Positions 8,997 through 17,763 of a DNA stretch of 64,000 bases are shown here, piece after piece (within the stretch, counting starts at the first letter, position 1; each line of letters opens with the position of its first letter). The stretch is from Burkholderia catarinensis. GTDB taxonomy: Bacteria > Pseudomonadota > Gammaproteobacteria > Burkholderiales > Burkholderiaceae. The stretch spans positions 186,001 to 250,000 of the forward strand of contig NZ_MDEQ02000010.1 in assembly GCF_001883705.2 (NCBI RefSeq), read 5' to 3'. Made by a program: the position numbers and the translations under genes. The notes below the pieces were generated by a model. That model was not told where the DNA came from, searched no databases, and saw nothing but the letters and a program-made list of their open reading frames with translations.

Positions 8997-9765
8997 GCTG
9001 AAACAGGCTTTGAGTAATGTGCACTTCCACCTCGCGGGCAATGCTGCGAGCGGCAATCGATGGTGACGTCACGCCCGACGCCAGCCGGTTCAGGTCCATT
9101 GGCTCGAGCACGTCGATGCGCATGCGGAACGCACGAGGCGGCACGTGATACCAGCGCAGCGTCTTGGTGAATACCGGCGGATCGCAATGGATCAGCACCG
9201 GCTGGATCCGGCTGCGCGACTGCAGCGCCATATGCGCGAAGCCGCGCGAGAACGCATGCAGACGATTGCCACCCGGGCTGCGCGTCCCCTCCGGGAAGAT
9301 GATCATCGTGTAGCCCGCCGCCAGTTGTCGCGCCCCGGCCTCGACGAGATTGACAGCATCGACATTGCTCACGTAGTCGGCTGCGCGGACGATGCCCCAG
9401 AAACAGGGGTTGCCCCAGTGGCCGCGTTTGACGACGCAGCAGGCCTTTGGCGTCAGCGACAGCAGCACCATGACGTCGAGCCAGGTCGGATGATTGGCGA
9501 CAATGATTGCGGGGCCGTCCTTTGCAAGACGCTCGACGCCGCTCAGCTCAAGCTTCATCACGCCGATGCACTGCAGCAGCGCGACCTGCACGCGGAAGAA
9601 ATGATGGATGACGAGCGTCACGCCACGCTGGCGCGAGCGCCGATGCGGCCATAGCCCGCCGACGACGATCGCCAGCACCGAGAACACCGATCCGCACAGC
9701 GCGAAAAACGCCAGGCTGGCGCCGGTCGCGAACAGGCGCCAGCCGTAGTCAAGCCGCGCGATCAT
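8971..9765 (-). CDS. PlsC-like 1-acylglycerol-3-phosphate-type acyltransferase
   Basis: Membrane-bound acyltransferase of 264 residues. An N-terminal hydrophobic region (about residues 12-38) is followed by the PlsC signature HX4D (NHPTWLD, His92 to Asp97) and the second block FPEGTRSPGG. Expected to transfer an acyl or polyenoyl group onto a lipid or lysolipid at the inner membrane. A gene of this type occurs directly before the ACP pair in APE clusters. It overlaps the upstream ketoacyl-synthase-like gene by 17 bases. Acceptor lipid unknown. Confidence 0.88.
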   Translation of the reverse strand: MIARLDYGWRLFATGASLAFFALCGSVFSVLAIVVGGLWPHRRSRQRGVTLVIHHFFRVQVALLQCIGVMKLELSGVERLAKDGPAIIVANHPTWLDVMVLLSLTPKACCVVKRGHWGNPCFWGIVRAADYVSNVDAVNLVEAGARQLAAGYTMIIFPEGTRSPGGNRLHAFSRGFAHMALQSRSRIQPVLIHCDPPVFTKTLRWYHVPPRAFRMRIDVLEPMDLNRLASGVTSPSIAARSIAREVEVHITQSLFQHGYFKTAN

Positions 9766-10444
9766 GCCAGTTCCATCGCCAGAATGCGTGTTGACCACGC
9801 CACGACGCCGTTGTGCGCGCCGACAGGCAGCGCAGCACCGCCGCGCTTTGCGTACTGGTCGCATCGTCGGCAACGTGAGTGTCGCTCGCGCCGTCCACCG
9901 CCATTTCGCAGGTCAGATAGCCGGCCGGCTCATCGGCGCCAAGCAGTACGGCAAGTCCGACACTCTCCGGATCGTCATCGACATCGCCGTATACAGGATC
10001 GGCCGGCTCGTGCGCATAGACGAGCAACACCGGCGATGCCGGCGACGTTTCGTATTGGGAAAAAGCTTCGAGCAGCGCGTAGCCGAGGGTTTCATGCCCG
10101 GCCGCGATCGCGGTCGCGGCCGATCGGTCGCGCCTGGCGATCCCGAATATTCCCGTGACCGCATTGAGGACCGAGAGACTGAAGGCCGTCGGGGACACGG
10201 GTTCCGCAGCGCCGATGTCGGCGAGAATGCCGGTGGTACGCGCCAGTTCGCCATGACGCGACGCGAATACCATACGCACCGGATTTTCCGCTCCAGCACA
10301 GTCATAGGCAGCCTGAAGCGCGAGACGCGACAGCCGGCTCAAGCGGCGCCGCACCATCGGATCGAGGGCTTCGACGCCCGGCACCCCCGCAGTCGAAATC
10401 GACGTCCATCTGGCGATTGGCATGGTCCAATGCAAATCGGCCAT
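9749..10444 (-). CDS. Beta-ketoacyl synthase-like N-terminal-domain protein (chain-length-factor-like)
   Basis: 231-residue protein resembling the N-terminal half of a ketoacyl synthase (LSRLALQAAYDCAG, FASRHGELARTTGILADI, SPTAFSLSVLNAVTGIFGIARRD). It lacks the active-site Cys segment and the C-terminal His motifs of a full synthase, so it is probably an accessory or chain-length subunit that pairs with a synthase encoded beyond the left edge. First gene of the operon seen here. The ATG is preceded by an A-rich stretch but no strong Shine-Dalgarno. Function inferred from family and context. Confidence 0.82.
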   Translation of the reverse strand: MADLHWTMPIARWTSISTAGVPGVEALDPMVRRRLSRLSRLALQAAYDCAGAENPVRMVFASRHGELARTTGILADIGAAEPVSPTAFSLSVLNAVTGIFGIARRDRSAATAIAAGHETLGYALLEAFSQYETSPASPVLLVYAHEPADPVYGDVDDDPESVGLAVLLGADEPAGYLTCEMAVDGASDTHVADDATSTQSAAVLRCLSARTTASWRGQHAFWRWNWHDRAA

Positions 10445-10807
10445 TTTTGTTCTCGTTGAGGTTACTTCGCTGAGGATAATTTTTCTATTGTGCCGCTCAC
10501 GGTGCGCAGTCACACCCCGCTCTCGCTGAGCATGCTCTCGTGCATGTCGGTCTCCACAGCTTGAGACATCGACTTACGGCCTCGCGAGCCATACACCCGA
10601 TAAGGCGAGAAATCGCATCAGTAAGTACTGCGGAATCGAATAGCCGACCAACGCACCTTAGCGGTCATATTGCGTTTCGGCGAGACTGTAACAGGACAGT
10701 CGCACGAAATCAATGCTAAGACGCCGGAGCACGACGGCATTTAATACCATTTGTCAATTCCCACGAGACCATCGATCCGAGCCCCTCAAATAATCTGAAG
10801 TGCGGGG
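10445..10807. other. Gene-free leader upstream of the aryl polyene operon
   Basis: About 360 bases between the first polyene gene and the IS21 remnant. No credible coding region is present. The part next to the gene is AT-rich on the minus strand and should hold the operon promoter, but I cannot assign -35/-10 boxes with confidence. No regulator gene adjoins it; a transposon remnant does. Confidence 0.5.
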
Positions 10808-10968
10808 TGTTAGCAGTTGAAAAGGATCAGCCCATCTGCACATGGCAGTCACATGCTTGTTACCTCGAGATGTCAACCTAATCAGGCTGTAGTCCCGCTT
10901 GTTGGCGATCACCGAATCTCGACCCACGGCTTTTATCTCAATTTGCCCCCCGAGACAGCGTAGTACAG

Positions 10969-11765
10969 CTATTCCGATGTGGATAACTCGTCGCTGCCTG
11001 CTGCTTTCGCAGCTTTCTTTCTCGTCGTCCTTGCTTTTGCTGAACTGGTCTTGAAGCGCCAGGACGCGTTACCTGTTTCTACGATGTGGCAGTGATGGGT
11101 GACGCGATCCAGCAAGGCTGTCGTCATCTTTGCGTGCCCGAACACGTTCGCTCACTTGCCGAAGCTCAGGTTGGCGGTGATCGCCACGCTCGTATGTTCG
11201 TACAGCGTGGAGAGCAGGTGGAACAGCAATGCCCCGCCGGTCTGGCTGAACGGCAGTTAGCCCGGTTCGCCGAGGATCACCAGATCGACGGACATCAGCT
11301 TGTGCGCGATCTGCGCCTGCTTACCCGCCGCTTTTTCGAGCTTTAACACGTTGGTCAGCTCAACGGTCGAGAAGTACCGGACACGCTTGCCGTGACGCTG
11401 CACCGCTTCGATGCCGATCGCTGTCGCGAGAGGTGTCTTGCCGATCCCCGGCCCTCCGATGAACACAACGTTGTGCGCGCTTGCAAGGAACGACAGCTCA
11501 TGGAGTTCACGAAGCAGCGCTTCGTGCACATGTGCCGGTGCAAAGTCGAAGCCTTTGAGATCGCGATGCGCCGGGAAGCGCGCAGCAGTCATCTGATGGG
11601 CGATCGAGCGAACCTGCCGCTCGACGGTCTCGGCGAGCAGCAACTGGTGCATGAATCGCTCTGGCTGGAATTCAGTGTGTCTCGATTGCGCAAGCAGTTC
11701 CGGCCAGCTGCTGGCCATGCCATGAAGTTGAGCCCTTCGAGTTCAGCGATGAGGTCGTTAGACAC
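10969..11765 (-). pseudogene. istB: istB transposase-helper ATPase, pseudogene
   Basis: Near full-length IstB (AAA+ ATPase that assists IS21 transposition), disabled several times. From a GTG at 11765, a 5-base ATGGC duplication near 11,720 shifts the frame. Two in-frame stops then occur: TAA at 11257-11259, replacing the aromatic residue of LG(Y/F)LPFSQTGG, and a TGA near 11,163, replacing Trp in the conserved FG-W-VFG context. The reading frame otherwise continues to [11 protein letters not shown] and ends at 10969. The Walker A region reads GGPGIGKTPLATAIG, where IstB normally has a TGKTHLATA-type motif. Confidence 0.85.
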
Positions 11766-12305
11766 GGCGATCCTCCGGCAGGACAGGACGCGGGCTCTCG
11801 TAGGCGGCCAGCCAGCAGGCTCGGCTGGCGTTCAGCTTCACGTGAGCGACTTCGAGCCGTCGACGAAGGCCGCCGATGGAGGCGTACGCACAGCTCCAGT
11901 CGAACTGGAAGGCCTCGCCGGGCGCGAACGCGAGCGGCACGTACGCCTTGCGTCGGGGTGCTGCGGCCTGCCGCTCGTGCCAACGGCGAACGAAAGCGCT
12001 CACGCGGCCGTCGCTGCCGGCATAGCCCCGTGCCCGGATTGCCTCGAACATGAACTGCGCGGTGCGCCGTTCGCGCTTCGGGCGGTGGCTGTCGGCCTTG
12101 AGCCAGCCCGGGAGCTCATCGGCCCAGTCGTCGATGACGCTGGGGCTCGTGGGCTTCGGATACTTCGGCTCGGTCGCCCCGGTCTGGCGCAGCCACGTGC
12201 GCACCGTGTTTCGGGATAGGCCCGTGTGCCGCGCAATCTGGCGCAGCGGGACCTTCTCGCGGAAATACTCCGTCTGATCTTGGCCAGCATATCCACCGTG
12301 ATCAC
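11758..12305 (-). pseudogene. istA: istA transposase remnant with frameshift and large internal deletion
   Basis: IS21 transposase remnant of about 550 bases, against about 1.5 kb normally. The N-terminus reads VITVDMLAKIRR, then a one-base deletion around 12,275 shifts the frame. It resumes as YFREKVPLRQIARHTGLSRNTVRTWL, the N-terminal helix-turn-helix. It continues through the start of the catalytic domain (FQFDWSCAYASIGG, AHVKLNASRACWLAAY). The text then jumps to a C-terminal-looking tail and a stop beside istB, so most of the DDE domain is deleted. Confidence 0.85.
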
Positions 12306-12517
12306 GCCTGTATCCCCTGCTCAAGGGTTGAGCAAGGCATTCAATCACGCGGGTCAAAATTCGATGAAAACTACAGGCCCAGGTGGGTCAGTTCGGGGTG
12401 AACGTCAACAGGTATCCAAGTCAATATGGAAGTCCGCACGCAAACCAGCAACCCATTGTTTTATATGAATTTTCAGCAGAGAAGGAATACCGATTCATAC
12501 AAATCCAACTCAAGACT

Positions 12518-13855
12518 TCAGGACTCGACGTCCTCGAGGCTGAAAATCTCGGTCTGGTCGTTGTACGAGAAGATCTCGCCGTAACGGCCCCAGTCGATCA
12601 CCGCGTCGAGCGTTTCCTCGGCTGCGCCGTCCGACAGGAAATCCTCCAGCTCCTGCTCGAAGCGCACGCGCGGCGCGCGATGGCCCGGGCGCTCATTCAG
12701 CACCTTCTTGATCCGCGCGGCGAGCGGCACGTGCTTCAGCAGGTGATCCGCGAACATCAGCTTGCGCTCCTGCGTGCCGAATTCCGCGAACACGCGCCCC
12801 GGCGGCGTCAGGAACACGTCGCCTTCCCGCACGTCCGCGAAACCGAGGTACTGCAGCACTTCGGCGATCGGGAACAGGTCGTCGACCTCGAGGTGCAGCG
12901 TGCGCGCGATTTCCGGCATGTCGGCACGGCCGTGGTACGGCGCCATCGCGAGTGTTTCGATCAGGCCGGCCATCAGGTTGGTCGACACCTGCGGCAGCCA
13001 GCTGCCGGGCTCCAGCCCCTTCTTCGTCGCTTCGTTGATCTGGCGCGCGGTCATCTTCGCGTAGATGTCGTCGACGAGCTTGCGAAACGCCGGGTCGAGC
13101 CGGTTGCGCGGATGCTTGAACGGCACCTTGATCTCGGCGATCACGCGGCCCGGGTTCGACGACAGCACGAGGATCCGGTCGCACATGAACACGGCTTCCT
13201 CGATGTTGTGCGTGACGATCAGCACCGACTTGATCGGCATCCGGCCTTGCGTCCACAGGTCGAGCAGGTCGGTACGCAGCGTCTCGGCGGTCAGCACGTC
13301 GAGCGCCGAGAACGGCTCGTCCATCAACAGGATCGTCGGATCCACGACGAGCGCGCGCGCAAAGCCCACACGCTGGCGCATGCCGCCCGACAGCTCGCGC
13401 GGGTACGCGTTCTCGAAGCCGTCGAGGCCGATCAGGTCGATCGCGGCCAGCGCACGCTCGCGCCGCTCGCGCGCGCCGACGCCGAGCGCTTCGAGCCCGG
13501 CTTCCACGTTCTGCAGCACGGTGAGCCACGGGAACAGCGCGAAGGTCTGGAACACCATCGCGACGCCTTCGGCCGGGCCGCTCAGCGGCTTGCCGAGGTA
13601 GGTCACTTCACCGCCGGTCGGCTCGATCAGGCCGGCGATGATCCGCAGCAGCGTCGACTTGCCCGAGCCCGAGCGGCCGAGCAGCCCGACGATCTCGCCT
13701 TCGCGCAGCGACAGGTTCGCATCGTCGAGCACGAGCAGTTCGCCCTGCGTCTTGTTGAAGCCGCGGCAGACGTGATCGACGCGCAGGATTTCCTCACCGA
13801 GGCGCGGCGGCTGGGACGTCTGGACGGGGGCGTTTACAGCATTCGGATTGTGCAT
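12518..13855 (-). CDS. ABC transporter ATPase with C-terminal accessory domain (nitrate/sulfonate-type)
   Basis: Cytoplasmic ATPase of 445 residues. The ABC domain (about residues 20-265) has Walker A GRSGSGKST, signature ELSGGMRQRVGFARAL, Walker B ILLMDEPFSALD and the switch VTHNIEEAV. The remaining 170 residues match the AAA-associated C-terminal domain found in some members of the nitrate/taurine/bicarbonate importer group, probably regulatory. It lies 22 bases after the double permease and forms an operon with it. No periplasmic binding protein is present nearby, so the substrate is unknown. The IS21 remnant begins about 100 bases downstream. Confidence 0.88.
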   Translation of the reverse strand: MHNPNAVNAPVQTSQPPRLGEEILRVDHVCRGFNKTQGELLVLDDANLSLREGEIVGLLGRSGSGKSTLLRIIAGLIEPTGGEVTYLGKPLSGPAEGVAMVFQTFALFPWLTVLQNVEAGLEALGVGARERRERALAAIDLIGLDGFENAYPRELSGGMRQRVGFARALVVDPTILLMDEPFSALDVLTAETLRTDLLDLWTQGRMPIKSVLIVTHNIEEAVFMCDRILVLSSNPGRVIAEIKVPFKHPRNRLDPAFRKLVDDIYAKMTARQINEATKKGLEPGSWLPQVSTNLMAGLIETLAMAPYHGRADMPEIARTLHLEVDDLFPIAEVLQYLGFADVREGDVFLTPPGRVFAEFGTQERKLMFADHLLKHVPLAARIKKVLNERPGHRAPRVRFEQELEDFLSDGAAEETLDAVIDWGRYGEIFSYNDQTEIFSLEDVES

Positions 13856-13877
13856 CGCGTTTCGCTCTCAATCGGTC

Positions 13878-15635
13878 TCAGTCGAGCCGCAGCTTCGCTT
13901 CGGCGAAGGCATACAGCGGGCGCCACAGCAGGCGGTTGAACAGGGTGACGAACAGGGACATCACGGCGATGCCCAGGATGATCTTCGGGAAGTCGCCCGC
14001 GGCGGTGGTCTGCGCGATATAGGCGCCGAGGCCGTGCGCCTCGATCTTGGTGTTGCCCCACTGCACGGCTTCCGACACGATGCTCGCGTTCCACGCGCCG
14101 CCCGACGCGGTGATCGCGCCGGTCACGTAGTACGGGAAGATGCCGGGCAGGATCGCCTGCCGCCACCACTGCCAGCCCCGGATGCGGAAGTTCGTCGCCG
14201 CTTCGCGATAGTCGTTCGGGTAGGACGTTGCACCGGCGATCACGTTGAACAGGATATACCACTGCGTGCCGAGCACGATCAGCGGCGACAGCCAGATGTC
14301 GGGGTTCAGGTGGAAGCGCGCGATCACGATCACGAACACCGGGAACAGCAGGTTGGCCGGGAACGCGGCGAGGAACTGCGCGAGCGGCTGCAGCTTCTCG
14401 GCCAGCCTCGGTCGCAGCCCGACCCACACGCCGATCGGCACCCAGATCACCGATGCGATCGCGATCAGCACGACCACGCGCAGCAGCGTGATGAGCCCGA
14501 GCACGAGCACGTGGCCGACCTCGGCCATCGTCACGCCGGTCGACACGAAGCTGACGACGCGCCAGACGATATAGGCCGTGCCGATCAGCACGAGACCCGC
14601 CCATGTGATGTCGACGGTGCGCGACGCCTTCTTCTCGACGCGCGGCAGCGTGAAGCGCATCGCGCCCGACAGCGGCAGGCGCAGCGGAATCCGCGCGGCC
14701 TTGGCGAAAAACCAGCCGGCCGGCACAAGCAACTGATGGATCAGGCGCGTGCGGCGCACGAGGTCGAGCAGCCACGATTGCGGCGCATCGCCCGACGCGG
14801 TGTTCTCCATCCGGAACTTGTCGGCCCACGCGATAAGCGGGCGGAACAGGAACTGGTCGTACGCGAGGATCACGACCGTCATCGTGACGATCACCCAGCC
14901 GATCGCGCCGAAGTTCTTGTCCGAGATCGCCTGCGCGAGATACGCGCCGATGCCCGGCAGCGTGATCGTCTGGTTGCCGACGGTGATCGCCTCCGACGCG
15001 ACGACGAAGAACCAGCCGCCCGACATCGACATCATCATGTTCCAGATCAGGCCCGGCATCGAGAACGGCACCTCGAGCTTCCAGAAGCGCTGCCAGGACG
15101 TCAGGTGGAAACTCCGCGACACTTCGTCGAGATCGCGCGGCACCGTGCGCAGCGACTGGTAGAAGCTGAACGTCATGTTCCACGCCTGGCTCGTGAAGAT
15201 CGCGAAGATCGCCGCGAGCTCGGCGCCGAGTACGCGGCTCGGGAACAGCGCGAGGAAGAACGTGACCGTGAACGAGATAAAGCCGAGCACCGGCACCGAC
15301 TGCAGGATGTCGAGGATCGGGATCAGCACCATGCCCGCGCGGCGGCTCTTTGCCGCGAACGTGCCGTAGACGAGCGTAAACGCGAGCGACGCGACCATCG
15401 CGGCAAGCATCCGCAGCGTGGTGCGCAACGCGTATTCGGGCAGGTTCGACGGATCGAGCGAGATCTTCTGCGCCTGCAGGGTCCCGATCGGCGCCATCGT
15501 TTCATGGAAGCCGACGACCGCCATCGCGATCAGGCAGATGATCAGCGGAAATGCGATGAAATCCCACCGGTTCGGCAGAACGCGCCATGCGGACGCGTTG
15601 GCGGTCCGGTTCGGATTGAAGAATCCGACGTCCAT
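13878..15635 (-). CDS. ABC transporter permease with two fused BPD-type domains
   Basis: 585-residue inner-membrane permease containing two complete binding-protein-dependent permease units. Each has its own EAA coupling loop: EVSRSFHLTSWQRFWKLEVP in the first half and EAATNFRIRGWQWWRQAILP in the second. About ten to twelve membrane helices are visible. The fusion supplies both halves of the translocation channel for the ATPase encoded 22 bases later. The ATG at 15635 follows a clear GGGGAGGG ribosome site. Family members import nitrate, sulfonates or bicarbonate; nothing here fixes the substrate. Confidence 0.88.
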   Translation of the reverse strand: MDVGFFNPNRTANASAWRVLPNRWDFIAFPLIICLIAMAVVGFHETMAPIGTLQAQKISLDPSNLPEYALRTTLRMLAAMVASLAFTLVYGTFAAKSRRAGMVLIPILDILQSVPVLGFISFTVTFFLALFPSRVLGAELAAIFAIFTSQAWNMTFSFYQSLRTVPRDLDEVSRSFHLTSWQRFWKLEVPFSMPGLIWNMMMSMSGGWFFVVASEAITVGNQTITLPGIGAYLAQAISDKNFGAIGWVIVTMTVVILAYDQFLFRPLIAWADKFRMENTASGDAPQSWLLDLVRRTRLIHQLLVPAGWFFAKAARIPLRLPLSGAMRFTLPRVEKKASRTVDITWAGLVLIGTAYIVWRVVSFVSTGVTMAEVGHVLVLGLITLLRVVVLIAIASVIWVPIGVWVGLRPRLAEKLQPLAQFLAAFPANLLFPVFVIVIARFHLNPDIWLSPLIVLGTQWYILFNVIAGATSYPNDYREAATNFRIRGWQWWRQAILPGIFPYYVTGAITASGGAWNASIVSEAVQWGNTKIEAHGLGAYIAQTTAAGDFPKIILGIAVMSLFVTLFNRLLWRPLYAFAEAKLRLD

Positions 15636-16141
15636 CAGGCGCCCTCCCCGGTAAGGCCGAACGAAGCCGGCAGTCGATGTTGATTCATGGCAAAGCGCAC
15701 GGGCGCGGTAATTCGATTGACTGACGATTTCGCGCAGGCGCGATGCGCCGTGCGTGCAAGCTGCTGCGGCCCAGGTCCAGTCGGCCCGCGACGGCACGAC
15801 ACTACACCAACCTGTATTTCAGGTACAACCGTACGGGGCCGGTGCGCCGGCGGTGCACGGATCGTGCCCGACGCGCGGGACGGTGGATGTGGGTCCGGAG
15901 CATGCCGGCCGCAGTCCTTCGGCCGGCATGCAGGCCCGAATTATGCCGTGATCCGGCCCGGCCGGGAACCCGCCGGCCGCACGCGAACGCAAACCGTGTC
16001 GGACGTCAGCAGACGGATACGATGAAGCGGGTATGATCGGGGCTTGCCCCAAGGGTCTGTTTCGGCCGTTCTCGTGGCAACGCGTGCACGTTCCATACTG
16101 TAAACAGAGCCTGGGATCGACCGACGACCGGGAGGAAGGGA
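15636..16141. other. Intergenic region between divergent permease operon and small unknown gene
   Basis: About 500 bases without a credible gene; short open frames here lack ribosome sites and family features. It must hold promoters for the leftward ABC operon and the rightward 88-residue gene. A long hairpin lies at 15900-15931, and further GC-rich dyads follow (CCGGCCCGGCCGG near 15,955). A strong GGAGGAAGGGA ribosome site ends the region. Confidence 0.5.
15900..15931. repeat. Perfect 12-bp inverted repeat (hairpin)
   Basis: Arms GCATGCCGGCCG at 15900-15911 and its exact complement at 15920-15931, with an 8-base loop. No T-tract follows on either strand, so a simple intrinsic terminator is unlikely. 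It could be a dyad operator or an mRNA-stabilising hairpin in a leader. Confidence 0.7.
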
Positions 16142-16408
16142 ATGGCAGGAAACTTGGTGATCGTCTGCCGCGATCAGGATGCCGACGCGTTTTACGAACT
16201 GATGCAGGAGTATGGATCGTTCCAGACGCGGCTGTCGTCGACGGCGTGGTACCTGAACATGAACGTCGTGCCGGAATCGCTGCAGGAGGAAATCCTGGAG
16301 CGCCTCGGCCGGTACACGACCGTCTATATCTTCGAGGCCACCACCGTGACCTACAACACGATCGACAGCAACGCGGCCGAGACGCTCGGCACGCTGTTCG
16401 GCGAATGA
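16142..16408 (+). CDS. Small protein of unknown function, possible Cas2/SinR-like ferredoxin fold
   Basis: 88-residue protein without signal peptide or membrane segment. The start is well supported by GGAGGAAGGGA just upstream. The pattern LVIVCRDQDADAFYELMQEYG, then TRLSSTAWYLNMN, LQEEILERLGRY and TTVYIFEATT gives beta-alpha-beta-beta-alpha-beta, resembling the SinR/Cas2-like small proteins. No cas genes or repeats are nearby. I do not recognise a named family, and the fold assignment is inference. It is convergent with the histidine kinase gene 38 bases downstream. Confidence 0.75.
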   Translation: MAGNLVIVCRDQDADAFYELMQEYGSFQTRLSSTAWYLNMNVVPESLQEEILERLGRYTTVYIFEATTVTYNTIDSNAAETLGTLFGE

Positions 16409-16446
16409 TGCCGCGCGGCGCCTGACCGGGCAGGCGCCGCAGCCGC

Positions 16447-17763
16447 TCACGCGGCCTGTGCGTGGGGTTCGTCCTTCGGCACGACCTCGAACGGGAAGGT
16501 CATTGCGACACGCAGGCCGCCTTCGGGGCGGTTGCCGATGTCGCACGTCCCGCCCAGCCTGAGCACGAGCCGCTCGACGATCGCGAGCCCGAGCCCGCTG
16601 TGGCCGTTCCCGCCGCGCGCGGGGTCGAGCCGCACGAACGGCCGCGTGGCTGCCGCGAGGTCGCGCGGCGCGATCCCGCCGCCGCTGTCGCTGACCGACA
16701 GCACATAGCCGGTCGGCGTGCGCACCGTCTCGACGAGCACCGGCGGCGCGCCGTACGCATGCGCGTTGTCCAGCAGGTTCGACAGGATCCGGTCGAGCGT
16801 CGCCGTCGGCAGCCGGAAGCCCGGATCGGCATCAAGCCGGGTCTGGACCGGCGGCGCGTTCGGCGCGACCGCGCGATAGCTGCGTGCGATCCGCTCGCAC
16901 GCCTGGTCGACCGGCACCGGCTCGCTGCGATCGGCCCCGCCGTGCGCAAACACCAGAAACTGGTCGACGATGTGCGACATCGAGTCGACATCGCGCACGA
17001 CGCCGTCGCGCAAGCGCACGTCGTCCATCATTTCCGCGCGCAGGCGCATCCGCGCAAGCGGCGTGCGCAGGTCGTGCGCGACGCCTGCCAGCATCACCGC
17101 GCGATCGCTTTCGGTCTGCGACACCTGTTCCACCATCTGGTTGAAGCCGTGCGTGAGCTGGCGCAGCTCGCGCGGGCCGCGCTCGCGCAGCGGCGGCACC
17201 GGCTGCCCGCGGCCGAAACGCGCGACCGCGCGCGCAAGCGAACGCAGCGGCTGCTGCAGCTGCCAGGCCGCGAACAGCGCGGCGATCACGCCGGCCGAGA
17301 AGATCGTGCCGAGCCACAGCAGCATCCGGTCGAGCGAGCGCGGTGGCCGCAGCGGCTGCACGGGCACCACGATCCAGTTGCGGTCGGCCGGCTCCTTCAC
17401 CCACAGCACGGGCGGATGGCCGGGCGCGCCGATCTCGACGCGCGTGCCGGGCGGCATCCGCTCGCTCACGTCGTCGCGGAACCGCTTGAGCGGCGCCGGC
17501 AGGCTCGACAGGTCGCCCTTCGGCACGTCGGCGCTGTCCGGTGTTACAAGCCGCACACGCGACGGCAAAGGCTGGTCGGGCGTACGCTCGACGTGCTGGC
17601 GCACCGCATCGACCAGGAACGCGGCCTCCTCGACCGCGTAGCGCGTCTGCATCTGGTTGCGCTCGAGCCGCATCGCGAAAAACCACGCGAAGTGCGACAG
17701 GAGCAGGACACCGACCACGAGCAGCGCAAGCCGCCCGAACAGTGAATCAATGGGTTTGCGCAT
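16447..17763 (-). CDS. Sensor histidine kinase (EnvZ/CpxA-like)
   Basis: Membrane sensor kinase of 438 residues. Transmembrane helices lie near residues 11-30 and 148-167, flanking a periplasmic domain of about 115 residues. A HAMP linker follows, then the H-box AGVAHDLRTPLARMR with His230, the N-box LSNLLDNAHAYG, and ATP-lid motifs DSGGGIAPRD and GLGLAIVERL. Its ATG lies 17 bases inside the response regulator gene, so the two are co-translated. The divergent Spy/CpxP-like gene suggests an envelope-stress signal (inference). Confidence 0.92.
   Translation of the reverse strand: MRKPIDSLFGRLALLVVGVLLLSHFAWFFAMRLERNQMQTRYAVEEAAFLVDAVRQHVERTPDQPLPSRVRLVTPDSADVPKGDLSSLPAPLKRFRDDVSERMPPGTRVEIGAPGHPPVLWVKEPADRNWIVVPVQPLRPPRSLDRMLLWLGTIFSAGVIAALFAAWQLQQPLRSLARAVARFGRGQPVPPLRERGPRELRQLTHGFNQMVEQVSQTESDRAVMLAGVAHDLRTPLARMRLRAEMMDDVRLRDGVVRDVDSMSHIVDQFLVFAHGGADRSEPVPVDQACERIARSYRAVAPNAPPVQTRLDADPGFRLPTATLDRILSNLLDNAHAYGAPPVLVETVRTPTGYVLSVSDSGGGIAPRDLAAATRPFVRLDPARGGNGHSGLGLAIVERLVLRLGGTCDIGNRPEGGLRVAMTFPFEVVPKDEPHAQAA

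Larger units (their letters stand above)
10808..12410 (-). mobile_element. Decayed IS21-family insertion sequence
   Basis: About 1.6 kb containing remnants of istA and istB in the usual order and orientation. The two ends, read inward, both begin TGTT and share about half of 31 positions (CCCA-CTG at the inner end), consistent with imperfect IS21 terminal repeats. Near the istA end there are further copies of a TGACCCAC/TGACCCGC-type motif, as in multi-repeat IS21 ends. No clear target duplication is visible (GGGG on the left, GGTA on the right). Both genes are broken and about 1 kb of istA is missing, so the element cannot move by itself. Confidence 0.8.

Noticed and set aside
13848..15683. 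A 611-codon plus-strand frame opposite the double permease
   Set aside because: Highly charged shadow of membrane helices on the other strand.
15900..15931. Intrinsic terminator
   Set aside because: The stem is excellent, but no T-tract follows on either strand and no gene ends nearby, so it was listed as an inverted repeat instead.
15743..16036. Short plus-strand open frames in the gap before the 88-residue gene
   Set aside because: Three overlapping frames of similar length, no ribosome sites, GC-rich repeats; no family features.
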